A DNA stretch of 12,661 bases from an uncultured Clostridia bacterium (lineage in GTDB: Bacteria; Bacillota; Clostridia; TANB77; CAG-508). The stretch is from contig CAKPKI010000043.1 of assembly GCA_934167135.1 (NCBI GenBank), positions 1 to 12,661 of the forward strand, given 5' to 3'. Positions 6,637 through 12,661 of this stretch are shown here, piece after piece. Numbering within the stretch: the first letter of the stretch is position 1; each line of letters opens with the position of its first letter. A program made the position numbers and the translations under genes. The notes beneath the pieces were generated by a model. That model did no database searches, had not been told where the DNA came from, and saw only the letters and a list, made by a program, of their open reading frames with translations.

Positions 6637-8547
6637 ATGAACAATAAAAAAAATGTAAAACAAAAAAAAGATAAAGTAATACAAAAAAGTGATATAAACA
6701 CTTCTAATAAAATATCTCCAAAGAGAATAGGTTCAATTTTATTTGTTGCAATATTTTTTATGGTTGCTTTGCTAGTAAGAGTTGGCTATCTTCAATTTGT
6801 AAATGGTTCTAAACTGCAAAATTTAGCAACTTCTCAGCAAACATTAACTGAAACTATTTCGGCAAAAAGAGGTACAATATATGATTCTACTGGGAATGTA
6901 TTAGCAATAAGCTATGATACTGATAAGGTTTATTTAACTCCTTCTCTTATAAAAGAAGAGAGTAACAAGGCAATTGTTGCCCAAAACTTATCAACAATCT
7001 TAGAGTTAGACTATAATGAATTACTTACAAAAATACAAAATTCTTCTTCAAAATTTCTTGTAGCTTCTAATGTTGAACAAAATAAAATTGATCAAATAAA
7101 TAATTGGAAAAAAGAATTAAAATTTTCAACTGGGGTCAGTTATGAAGAAACTACTTCTAGAACATATCCTTCAAAAACCTTAGCTTCTACTGTTATCGGT
7201 TTTGTTGGTTCTGATGGACAAGGATTATCTGGAATTGAATCTTCTTGGGATTCATTTTTAAGTGGTACTGCTGGTAAATCTGTCAGTTTAAAAGATGCAA
7301 GTCAATCTGAAATAGCTAATTCTAATCAAACATATATTGCAGCAGAAAATGGATATGATGTTTCATTAACTATAGATTCTAATATTCAAAGTATAGTAGA
7401 AAAACATCTAGCTCAAGCAGTTGAAGATTATAAATGTGAAAGTGGTATAACAATAGCTATGGATCCATCTACTGGCAAAATTTTAGCGATGGCTGATTAT
7501 CCAAGTTATGATTGTAATGATCAAAATACTCCAAATTCACATCTTGCAAAAAATTGGGATTCCCTTTCTAGTGAAGATAAAAGTAAATCACTTTACAGAA
7601 TGTGGACTCCAAAAGCTGTAACAGATACTTATGAACCTGGTTCTGTATTTAAAATTGTAACTTCTGCAATAGCTCTAGAAGAAAATGTTGTTGATACTGA
7701 TACTGTAAACTTTAATTGTAATGGAGCATATTATGTTCAGGGTGAATCAAGACCTATTAAATGTCATAAATATCCAAGCTCACATGGAGCTGAAAGTTTA
7801 AGGCTTGCATTAGAGAATTCTTGTAACCCAGCATTTGTTGAATTAGGTTTAAAAATTGGAAAAGAATGTTCTTATAAATATTATGAAGCTCTTGGTTTCT
7901 TTGGAAAAACTGGAATATCACTTCTAGGAGAACCAAAGAATGGTGGCATTTTCTATGATATAGATAAAATCAAACCTCATGAACTTGGAACAATGTCTTT
8001 TGGACAACGTTTTACAATAACCCCACTTCAAATGATTACTGCTGCTTCTGCTATTGCTAATGATGGTGTTTTACTTCAACCTCAAATAGTTGACCATATT
8101 ACAAATACAGATACTGGAGAAGTTACAAATTTCAGTACAAAAGAAATTAGACAAGTTTTCTCTAAAGAAACTTCTGATAAAGTTACTTCTATGATGGAAT
8201 CTGTTGTAGAATTAGGAACTGGTAAAAAAGTAAAATATGATGATAGTGTTAAAGAAAGTATGTCTGGATATTCAATTGGTGGAAAAACAGGAACTTCTGA
8301 ACCTATAAATGGTTCTTCTGATGGATATGTAGCTTCATTTTTGGCTATTTCTCCTGTTGAAAATACAAAAATAGTTTTATTAGTTATTTTAAAAAATCCA
8401 GGTGAAGGTGTAAACCATAATGGTGGACAAATTGCTGCCCCAACTGCTGGAAAAATGCTTTCTGAAATTTTACCTTATATGGGAATTGAAACAGGAAATA
8501 AAGATTCTGAAAACAATACAAATATTTCTGAAAAAGATTTATATTAA
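6637..8547 (+). CDS. Class B penicillin-binding protein (FtsI/SpoVD/PBP2 type transpeptidase)
   Basis: Membrane-anchored D,D-transpeptidase that cross-links peptidoglycan, probably in division or sporulation septum synthesis with a SEDS glycosyltransferase. It is 636 residues: a lysine-rich cytoplasmic tail (1-30), one membrane segment (about 31-47), a dimerisation-domain motif SAKRGTIYD (from about 75), then the transpeptidase domain. The three catalytic motifs are intact: S336-V-F-K339, S395-C-N397 and K550-T-G552. No PASTA repeat follows the transpeptidase domain. This argues against a classical SpoVD, which normally has one, so I leave the symbol blank. It is transcribed away from comM and stands alone before a strong terminator. 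It lies in the same neighbourhood as murE, its usual partner in division/cell-wall clusters, but on the other strand and about 5 kb away, suggesting a broken-up cluster. Confidence 0.93.
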   Translation: MNNKKNVKQKKDKVIQKSDINTSNKISPKRIGSILFVAIFFMVALLVRVGYLQFVNGSKLQNLATSQQTLTETISAKRGTIYDSTGNVLAISYDTDKVYLTPSLIKEESNKAIVAQNLSTILELDYNELLTKIQNSSSKFLVASNVEQNKIDQINNWKKELKFSTGVSYEETTSRTYPSKTLASTVIGFVGSDGQGLSGIESSWDSFLSGTAGKSVSLKDASQSEIANSNQTYIAAENGYDVSLTIDSNIQSIVEKHLAQAVEDYKCESGITIAMDPSTGKILAMADYPSYDCNDQNTPNSHLAKNWDSLSSEDKSKSLYRMWTPKAVTDTYEPGSVFKIVTSAIALEENVVDTDTVNFNCNGAYYVQGESRPIKCHKYPSSHGAESLRLALENSCNPAFVELGLKIGKECSYKYYEALGFFGKTGISLLGEPKNGGIFYDIDKIKPHELGTMSFGQRFTITPLQMITAASAIANDGVLLQPQIVDHITNTDTGEVTNFSTKEIRQVFSKETSDKVTSMMESVVELGTGKKVKYDDSVKESMSGYSIGGKTGTSEPINGSSDGYVASFLAISPVENTKIVLLVILKNPGEGVNHNGGQIAAPTAGKMLSEILPYMGIETGNKDSENNTNISEKDLY

Positions 8548-8551
8548 TATT

Positions 8552-8581
8552 AGATGCACTACTAAACTAGTGCATCTTTTT
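8552..8581 (+). terminator. rho-independent terminator of the PBP gene
   Basis: A perfect 10-bp stem (8552-8561 with 8568-8577, AGATGCACTA/TAGTGCATCT), a 6-base loop and a run of T on the plus strand, beginning 4 bases after the PBP stop. The right arm lies within the last codons and stop of the convergent TSCPD gene. On the minus strand the tail is less T-rich, so it is a weaker terminator in that direction. Confidence 0.85.
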
Positions 8582-8818
8582 ATATTCTTCTAATGCCTTA
8601 GCTACTTGGTCTGGACACGAAGTTCCTCTTCCTCTACAGTCTATACCTTTTAGCATTTTAATAACCTCATCAACATTTTTACCTTCTACTAATCTTGATA
8701 CTCCAACTGTGTTTCCTGGGCATCCTCCCAATATAGTTAAGCTTTTTATTATGTTATTTTCAATGTTAAAAACCATTTCCATTGAACAAACACCTTGTGG
8801 TACATATCTATATTCCAT
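8567..8818 (-). CDS. TSCPD-domain protein (TIGR03905-like)
   Basis: A small 83-residue protein that is essentially one TSCPD domain, named for the motif seen here at 66-70. Such domains occur at the C-terminus of some class II ribonucleotide reductases and as free-standing proteins in Firmicutes. The function of the free-standing form is unknown. Four cysteines (C11, C33 in GGCPGN, C61 and C68) are placed as expected for a metal site or for redox chemistry. It starts MEYRYVPQGVCS with AAGGAG seven bases ahead of the ATG and has its own promoter. The stop codon is shared with the hairpin that ends the convergent PBP gene. No reductase gene is in the window. Confidence 0.88.
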   Translation of the reverse strand: MEYRYVPQGVCSMEMVFNIENNIIKSLTILGGCPGNTVGVSRLVEGKNVDEVIKMLKGIDCRGRGTSCPDQVAKALEEYKKMH

Positions 8819-8839
8819 TTTTTAGCTCCTTTCAAATAA

Positions 8840-8868
8840 ATTATACTATAATCTATTTTAAAAAGCAA
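8840..8868 (-). promoter_or_regulatory. promoter of the TSCPD gene
   Basis: Minus strand: TTGCTT (8863-8868), a 17-base spacer, and a perfect -10 TATAAT (8840-8845). The start is near 8833, about 15 bases before the coding region, leaving just enough room for the ribosome binding site. Confidence 0.6.
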
Positions 8869-8878
8869 CATACATTTT

Positions 8879-9457
8879 TTACCTTAAATGTCTATCCATT
8901 TTTATTCCTACCAGAAGAACTTCATCTTTTTGTTTATTAAAATATTTATATAATTTTTCAAATTTATTTTTTTCTGTTTTGTTTTCTTCTATGTATTCTG
9001 ATATATCAATAAAATTTATTTCCGTTCCTGTTTGTAAAATCTGTGTAGTGTTATTTTCTATTGTCAAAAAAACTCTTTTTTGGTATTTTGTTTTTGTTAA
9101 ATCCGAAATAAGGACCTTATTAACCATGTTTTCTATTTCTTTTGTTTTAAATAATTCTTCTTCGTAAATTGTACACCAATAACAAAATATTGATTCTTTA
9201 ATTTTACTGTTTTTTATAACTTTTAAGTACATTTCAAATTCGTCATCATTTTTTAGTATAGCTTTGACTTTTACTAATTCAAATTCATATTCTGAAATGT
9301 TTGATAACTGAATATTTTTATCATATTTAATCTCTTTTATTTCTAAATTTAGTACATTATTAATTAATTTATTAATAATACTTTTATCCTCACCATTTAT
9401 TAATTCTTTTAGTTTTAATACTTTTTCTTCTATAATAATTCCTCCTTTTAGATACAC
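8879..9457 (-). CDS. Unrecognised protein, possibly a degenerate Rpn/PD-(D/E)XK-transposase relative; start unclear
   Basis: An open frame of 192 codons from a GTG at 9455-9457. I do not recognise the family with confidence. The middle part (about 61-155) has the rhythm of Rpn/PDDEXK_2 proteins: KVKAILKNDDEFEMYLKV where they read DxKAxxxDGxxxxIExQ, then FCYWCTIYEEEL where they have YYWxxLYxxQL, then VNKVLISDL and EINFIDI. The first catalytic aspartate and the glutamine seem lost, so an active nuclease is doubtful. It is rich in Lys, Glu and Ile, without signal peptide or membrane helix. The GTG has no ribosome binding site. A perfect AAAGGAGG sits inside the frame (9441-9448) and is followed only by ATT (9434-9436) and ATA (9431-9433) codons, so the true protein may have about 184-185 residues from a rare start, or the start codon is mutated. 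Single gene with no clear promoter or partner. Confidence 0.6.
   Translation of the reverse strand: MYLKGGIIIEEKVLKLKELINGEDKSIINKLINNVLNLEIKEIKYDKNIQLSNISEYEFELVKVKAILKNDDEFEMYLKVIKNSKIKESIFCYWCTIYEEELFKTKEIENMVNKVLISDLTKTKYQKRVFLTIENNTTQILQTGTEINFIDISEYIEENKTEKNKFEKLYKYFNKQKDEVLLVGIKMDRHLR
9441..9448 (-). promoter_or_regulatory. perfect Shine-Dalgarno sequence without a standard start codon
   Basis: AAAGGAGG on the minus strand. Four bases later comes ATT (9434-9436) and seven bases later ATA (9431-9433), both in frame with the downstream gene. No ATG, GTG or TTG follows at working distance. An ATG-to-ATA change at 9431 would explain it. Confidence 0.6.
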
Positions 9458-9689
9458 AAATAATTATCTTTAATTTGATTTTAATAATAAGATTCTAAGT
9501 TATAACTTTTAGAAAAAAATGTAACTGATTTAATTTCTAAGAAAAAATTATGTTACTAAAATTATATAATTCAACAAAATTATATTTTTTTTATTCTATT
9601 TTGTCAATACATTTTCTGCTTTTGTTAATTTTTTCGCTGACACTCTTCAACATTTTTTTCTTTTTTTCTACATTTTACTACAAAAAACA
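9458..9689. other. AT-rich noncoding gap
   Basis: About 230 bases between the unknown gene and the terminator of the response regulator. It is made of T- and A-runs. A minus-strand TATAAT at 9561-9566 lacks a good -35 box, and a TATAAC at 9499-9504 has only a TTACAT at a short 14-base spacing. I see no credible gene, RNA or repeat here; a 91-codon plus-strand frame inside it is low-complexity and runs into the response-regulator gene. Confidence 0.6.
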
Positions 9690-9723
9690 AACCTTATTAC
9701 GATATTTTTATCATAATAAGGTT
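9681..9723 (-). terminator. strong rho-independent terminator after the response regulator
   Basis: Arms 9690-9699 and 9714-9723 (AACCTTATTA/TAATAAGGTT) pair perfectly. After one mismatch the stem continues with GATA/TATC around a TTTT loop. On the minus strand TGTTTTTTG follows. It begins 4 bases after the response-regulator stop, so that gene is not co-transcribed with anything downstream. Confidence 0.88.
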
Positions 9724-9727
9724 CAGT

Positions 9728-10477
9728 TTATTCATTTGGAATGTAATATCCTACGCCTCTTTTGGTTATTAATATTTGTGGATTTGAAGTATCTTCTTCA
9801 ATTCTTTCTCTTATTCTCCTAACTGTAACATCTACTGTACGAATGTCTCCATAATATTCATATCCCCATACTCTTTCTAATAATGCTTCTCTTGTTACTA
9901 CTTGACCTGGTTGTTGTGCTAAAAACTTTAATACTTCAAATTCTCTTAAAGTTAAGTTTATTACTTTTCCATTAATATGTACTTCATATTTTTCTAAATC
10001 TAATACTAATGCTCCAACTTTTATAGTACTTACCTTTTTCACTGGCTTTTTTTCTTCCTTTTTATGTTCTGTATTGTGTTGTTCTTCTGCATTTTCTGTT
10101 TTTCTTAAATTTGCTTTTACTCTTGCTACAACTTCTCTCACTCCAAATGGTTTTGTGATATAATCATCTGCTCCAAGCTCAAGTCCAAGTATTTTGTCTA
10201 ATTCTTCATCTCTTGCAGACACCATTAATATTGGTACATTATATGAATTTTTTATTTTTTTACACACTGTCAATCCATCTACTCTTGGAAGCATTACATC
10301 TAGTAATATTAAATCTGGTTTTTTTTCTAATGCTATATTTATTGCAGTTTGACCATCATTTGCTTCTAAAGTATCATATCCATCTCGTGTTAAGTTATGC
10401 ACTAATAAATCTACTATCTTTTGTTCATCATCTACTACTAAAATTGTCTTTTTTTCATATTCATAATTTTCATCCAT
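9728..10477 (-). CDS. walR: WalR-like OmpR/PhoB-family response regulator, no kinase nearby
   Basis: DNA-binding response regulator, 249 residues from the preferred start. The receiver domain (about 12-125) has the acidic pair D16-D17, phospho-acceptor D60 in LLDVMLP, S87 in MVSARD and K109 in YITKPF. The winged-helix domain (about 152-249) contains VWGYEYYGDIRTVDVTVRR and ends RGVGYYI, very close to WalR (YycF), which controls cell-wall hydrolase genes with kinase WalK. A charged linker of about 25 residues (about 127-151), rich in Glu and Lys, joins the domains. The ATG at 10484-10486 is only one base from GGAGG, whereas the ATG at 10475-10477 is ten bases away, so the latter is preferred. 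It has its own promoter and terminator. No kinase, yycH or yycI is present, so its partner must be elsewhere. It could instead be another PhoP/WalR paralogue. Confidence 0.88.
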   Translation of the reverse strand: MDENYEYEKKTILVVDDEQKIVDLLVHNLTRDGYDTLEANDGQTAINIALEKKPDLILLDVMLPRVDGLTVCKKIKNSYNVPILMVSARDEELDKILGLELGADDYITKPFGVREVVARVKANLRKTENAEEQHNTEHKKEEKKPVKKVSTIKVGALVLDLEKYEVHINGKVINLTLREFEVLKFLAQQPGQVVTREALLERVWGYEYYGDIRTVDVTVRRIRERIEEDTSNPQILITKRGVGYYIPNE

Positions 10478-10487
10478 GATTAACATA

Positions 10488-10492
10488 CCTCC
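10488..10492 (-). promoter_or_regulatory. ribosome binding site that decides the walR-like start
   Basis: GGAGG on the minus strand. It lies one base from the upstream in-frame ATG (10484-10486), too close to use, and ten bases from the ATG at 10475-10477. Confidence 0.6.
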
Positions 10493-10506
10493 GTATTATA
10501 TTTATA

Positions 10507-10535
10507 TATATATCACAATTCTTACCATTTTACAA
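10507..10535 (-). promoter_or_regulatory. probable promoter of the response regulator
   Basis: Minus strand: TTGTAA (10530-10535), a 17-base spacer, and TATATA (10507-10512). The start would lie near 10500, with a leader of about 23 bases. A nearer TATAAT (10495-10500) is too close to the ribosome binding site and has no -35 box. Confidence 0.5.
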
Positions 10536-10581
10536 GGTTTTTACCCCATTTTTTTGCAATGTTTTATTAACATTTTATAGC

Positions 10582-11094
10582 CTATTTATATCCAATATAT
10601 GGAAGATTTCTAAAAAATCCATTTTCATCATCTAGTCCAAAACCTACTATAAATTTATCTTGTACTTCAAATCCTAAATAATCTATATTTACATCCATTT
10701 CTCTTCTACTAGGTTTACTTAAAAGTGTACATACCTTTATATCTTTAGCATTTCTCTCTTTAAAGTAATTTATTAAGTAGTTCATACTTCTCCCTGTATC
10801 GATTATATCTTCTACTATTAGTATATTTTTTCCAATAATTTTTTCTTTATCGATATCTAATTGTTTTTTTATTTTTCCAGTACTTTCTGTTCCTTCATAA
10901 CTTGATATTTTCATAAATTCATTTTTTATTTTACTTTTCATTTTTAATGATAATTCAATTGAAAAAAATGTTGCTCCATTTAATACTGATACTAATACAA
11001 TTTCTTGCCCATTATAATCCTTGTCTATTTGATTTGCTAATTCTTCTATTCTTTTGTCTAGTGTTTCTTTTTTTATTAGTTCTTTTATCTCCAT
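10582..11094 (-). CDS. hpt: Hypoxanthine (guanine) phosphoribosyltransferase
   Basis: Purine salvage enzyme that joins hypoxanthine or guanine to PRPP, giving IMP or GMP. The 170 residues match the short bacterial type I enzymes. Seen: VSVLNGATFF (35-44), the pyrophosphate-binding loop; ISSYEGTESTG (63-73), the flexible loop with the Ser-Tyr pair; the PRPP signature LIVEDIIDTGRS (92-103); VQDKFIVGFGLD, which stacks on and binds the purine; and the ending FRNLPYIGYK. The first loop has Asn where many relatives have Lys or Arg, a change I believe occurs in other lineages. The ribosome binding site is weak: AAGGA 11 bases before the ATG. A terminator is not obvious after the stop, so some transcripts may run on into the response-regulator gene. 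The usual neighbours tilS and ftsH are not present. Confidence 0.94.
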   Translation of the reverse strand: MEIKELIKKETLDKRIEELANQIDKDYNGQEIVLVSVLNGATFFSIELSLKMKSKIKNEFMKISSYEGTESTGKIKKQLDIDKEKIIGKNILIVEDIIDTGRSMNYLINYFKERNAKDIKVCTLLSKPSRREMDVNIDYLGFEVQDKFIVGFGLDDENGFFRNLPYIGYK

Positions 11095-11169
11095 ATATAC
11101 TTCAATCCTTTCTTTAAATATAAATCTGGTTTAAATTATTTTTAATTTTTCCCAAATTATTATAATATA

Positions 11170-11197
11170 ACTATATCATATATTTTTTTATTTGCAA
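11170..11197 (-). promoter_or_regulatory. probable promoter of hpt
   Basis: Minus strand: TTGCAA (11192-11197), a 16-base spacer, and TATAGT (11170-11175). The start is near 11163, with a leader of about 70 bases. Other TATAAT-like boxes nearby (for example 11159-11164) lack a partner -35. No purine riboswitch core is seen in the leader. Confidence 0.4.
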
Positions 11198-11306
11198 GAA
11201 TTTTTATGTTAGTATCTAATGGTTTGTTACTAGATAACGATTTTGATAAAATTTTCAAGGATTTTATATGTTAAAAATAAAACATTAACTAATAACAATG
11301 ATTATC

Positions 11307-11335
11307 TTGTATTATTATTTAATATATCTTATAAT
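11307..11335 (+). promoter_or_regulatory. promoter of the dipeptidase gene
   Basis: Plus strand: TTGTAT (11307-11312), a 17-base spacer, and a perfect TATAAT (11330-11335). The start is near 11342, just before the ribosome binding site GGGAGG (11347-11352). The roughly 110 bases between this and the hpt promoter show no further gene or clear site. Confidence 0.6.
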
Positions 11336-11360
11336 ATAATCAATTAGGGAGGATTTATTT

Positions 11361-12661
11361 ATGTTCGAAAATTATATTAACAATTTAAAAGATGATATTG
11401 TAAAAGAAACTTGTAATCTTATAAATATTCCTAGTGTTTCTGAAGAAACTAACATTATTGACATGCCATTTGGTAGATATGCAAAAGAAGCATTAGAATA
11501 CATTCTAGAATTAGGTAATAAACTAGGATTTAAAACAAAAAATGTTGATGGGTATTGTGGGTATATAGAATTTGGTGAAGGAGATAAACTTTTAGGTATT
11601 ATCGGACATTTAGATGTTGTTCCAAGTGGTGATGGATGGAATACTCCGCCTTTTAATGCAACAATTAAAGATGGTAAAATATTTGGCAGAGGTGCCATTG
11701 ATGACAAAGGACCTGTTATCGCTTCTCTTTATGCAATGAAGGCAATTAAAGACAATATTAAACTAAATTGTAGAGTTCGTCTTATTTTAGGAATTAATGA
11801 AGAAAAAGCGTGGAAATGTATAGAACATTATAAAGAGGTTGAAGAATTGCCTAGTATCAGCTTTAGTCCTGATGCAGATTTTCCTTGCATTTATGCTGAA
11901 AAAGGAATTTCTACAATTTGTATAAAAGATGATTATAACAAATATTCAAATTTTCCAATAAAAATATCTAATATAGATTGTAATAATAATGCAATTAATG
12001 TTGTGCCTAAAAAATGTGATATTACTCTAGATATTGACACATCACGAATTAGCGTATCAGATGTTACAAATATTATTGATGAAAATATTAAAGAATTAAA
12101 ATCAGATATTAACTATCTTGTTGAGAATAATTCTATAACTCTACATTCAACTGGGGTTCAAGCACATTCTGCTCATCCAGAATTAGGAAAAAATGCAATT
12201 TCTCCGATGTTAAATTTGCTTAATAGAATTTTTATGCATTTTAAATATAACATCAAACTATTTGAATTTTTTGAAAAATGTATTGGAACAGAATTTCACG
12301 GAAAATCTTTAGGGATTGACTTTGAAGATGAATCTGGAAAGCTTACTTTAAATGTGGGTAATTTAAAATTTTACGAAAATTATTTACAAATTGGTATAAA
12401 CTTAAGAATCCCTATACATACAACAATTGATACTGTAGCTAATTTGATTGATTTAGAATGTAAAAAATATTTTCTAGATACTTATGTATCAGGAAGACAA
12501 AATCCACTATATGTACCTAAAGACAAGTATTTAGTTAAAACTCTTTGCAATATTTTTAATAAAAAGACTAATTCAAATGCAGACCCAATTGCTATTGGTG
12601 GTGGTAATAGTCCTGGTGAAGGTGCTACTGTATACGGTCAACAAGCCATTGCCATTGGTGC
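11361..12661 (+). CDS. pepV: PepV-like M20 family dipeptidase, 3' end cut by window
   Basis: Zinc-dependent cytoplasmic dipeptidase of family M20 (PepV/Sapep type), which cleaves dipeptides. I read 433 codons without a stop; the usual length is about 460-470, so a short C-terminal part is missing. Metal and catalytic residues are visible: H83 in GHLDVVP, D115 in GAIDDKGP, the general base and ligand E147-E148 in GINEEKAWKC, and D171 in FSPDADFP. The lid domain carries GVQAHSAHPELGKNA. Near the end the family's GGGTYAR stretch reads GGGNSPGEGATVYGQ (413 on), a notable departure, so the exact substrate may differ. The ATG at 11361 has GGAGG eight bases ahead and its own promoter. It diverges from hpt. 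Confidence 0.9.
   Translation, partial: MFENYINNLKDDIVKETCNLINIPSVSEETNIIDMPFGRYAKEALEYILELGNKLGFKTKNVDGYCGYIEFGEGDKLLGIIGHLDVVPSGDGWNTPPFNATIKDGKIFGRGAIDDKGPVIASLYAMKAIKDNIKLNCRVRLILGINEEKAWKCIEHYKEVEELPSISFSPDADFPCIYAEKGISTICIKDDYNKYSNFPIKISNIDCNNNAINVVPKKCDITLDIDTSRISVSDVTNIIDENIKELKSDINYLVENNSITLHSTGVQAHSAHPELGKNAISPMLNLLNRIFMHFKYNIKLFEFFEKCIGTEFHGKSLGIDFEDESGKLTLNVGNLKFYENYLQIGINLRIPIHTTIDTVANLIDLECKKYFLDTYVSGRQNPLYVPKDKYLVKTLCNIFNKKTNSNADPIAIGGGNSPGEGATVYGQQAIAIG

Noticed and set aside
9520..9556. Inverted GTAAC...GTTAC arms in the noncoding gap
   Set aside because: Five-base arms around a 26-base loop are expected by chance in this AT-rich DNA.
9550..9822. 90-codon plus-strand frame across the noncoding gap
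   Set aside because: Its Leu/Phe-rich product comes from T-runs; it crosses the terminator and enters the response-regulator gene; no ribosome binding site.
10558..10574. AATGTT/AACATT hairpin as a terminator for hpt
   Set aside because: Only 6 AT-rich base pairs, and on the minus strand it is followed by A-runs rather than T-runs.
11206..11274. Possible 22-codon plus-strand peptide before the dipeptidase gene
   Set aside because: No proper ribosome binding site, and it lies upstream of the mapped-by-eye promoter of the next gene.
11095..11360. Purine riboswitch upstream of hpt
   Set aside because: The likely leader is only about 70 bases and shows no conserved aptamer core or terminator/antiterminator pair.
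11372..11707. Minus-strand frame of 111 codons
   Set aside because: It is antisense to the conserved catalytic domain of the dipeptidase gene.

Overview
The window is strongly AT-rich and carries only ordinary chromosomal genes of a low-GC Gram-positive bacterium. The mix fits Clostridia or a close relative: AGA/ATA/TTA-rich codon use, strong AGGAGG-type ribosome binding sites, consensus sigma-A promoters, a meso-diaminopimelate-type MurE, a free-standing TSCPD-domain protein and a WalR-like regulator. I see no phage, plasmid, transposon, CRISPR, tRNA or rRNA. The genus cannot be read from the sequence.

Layout. Positions 1-1235 (minus) hold the first 411 codons of murE, cut off by the window edge. 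A compact junction at 1236-1411 combines the dps terminator, the murE promoter and a palindrome in the murE leader. From 6546 down to 1412 a minus-strand run reads comM (yifB) > dprA > yraN > rsmA > fmt > dps. The first three genes are tightly packed. rsmA has its own near-perfect promoter placed 2 bases after the yraN stop, and rsmA-fmt-dps then run to the terminator at 1351-1379. A divergent promoter region (6547-6636) separates comM from a plus-strand class B penicillin-binding protein (6637-8547). That gene ends in a hairpin terminator whose right arm overlaps the stop of the convergent TSCPD gene (8567-8818).

Next, on the minus strand, come an unrecognised gene (8879-9457), a noncoding stretch of about 270 bases with a strong terminator, an orphan WalR-like response regulator (9728-10477) and hpt (10582-11094). 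A divergent intergenic region with two promoters leads to a plus-strand PepV-like M20 dipeptidase (from 11361) that runs off the right edge.

Functionally the window combines peptidoglycan synthesis and its likely control (MurE, PBP, WalR-like), DNA uptake and recombination (ComM, DprA, YraN), translation start and ribosome maturation (RsmA, Fmt), iron and oxidative protection (Dps), purine salvage (Hpt) and peptide use (PepV). The least understood gene is 8879-9457. It has an ideal Shine-Dalgarno sequence but no ATG, GTG or TTG behind it, and it shows a faint resemblance to Rpn/PD-(D/E)XK transposase-type proteins. I found no convincing new multi-gene system.
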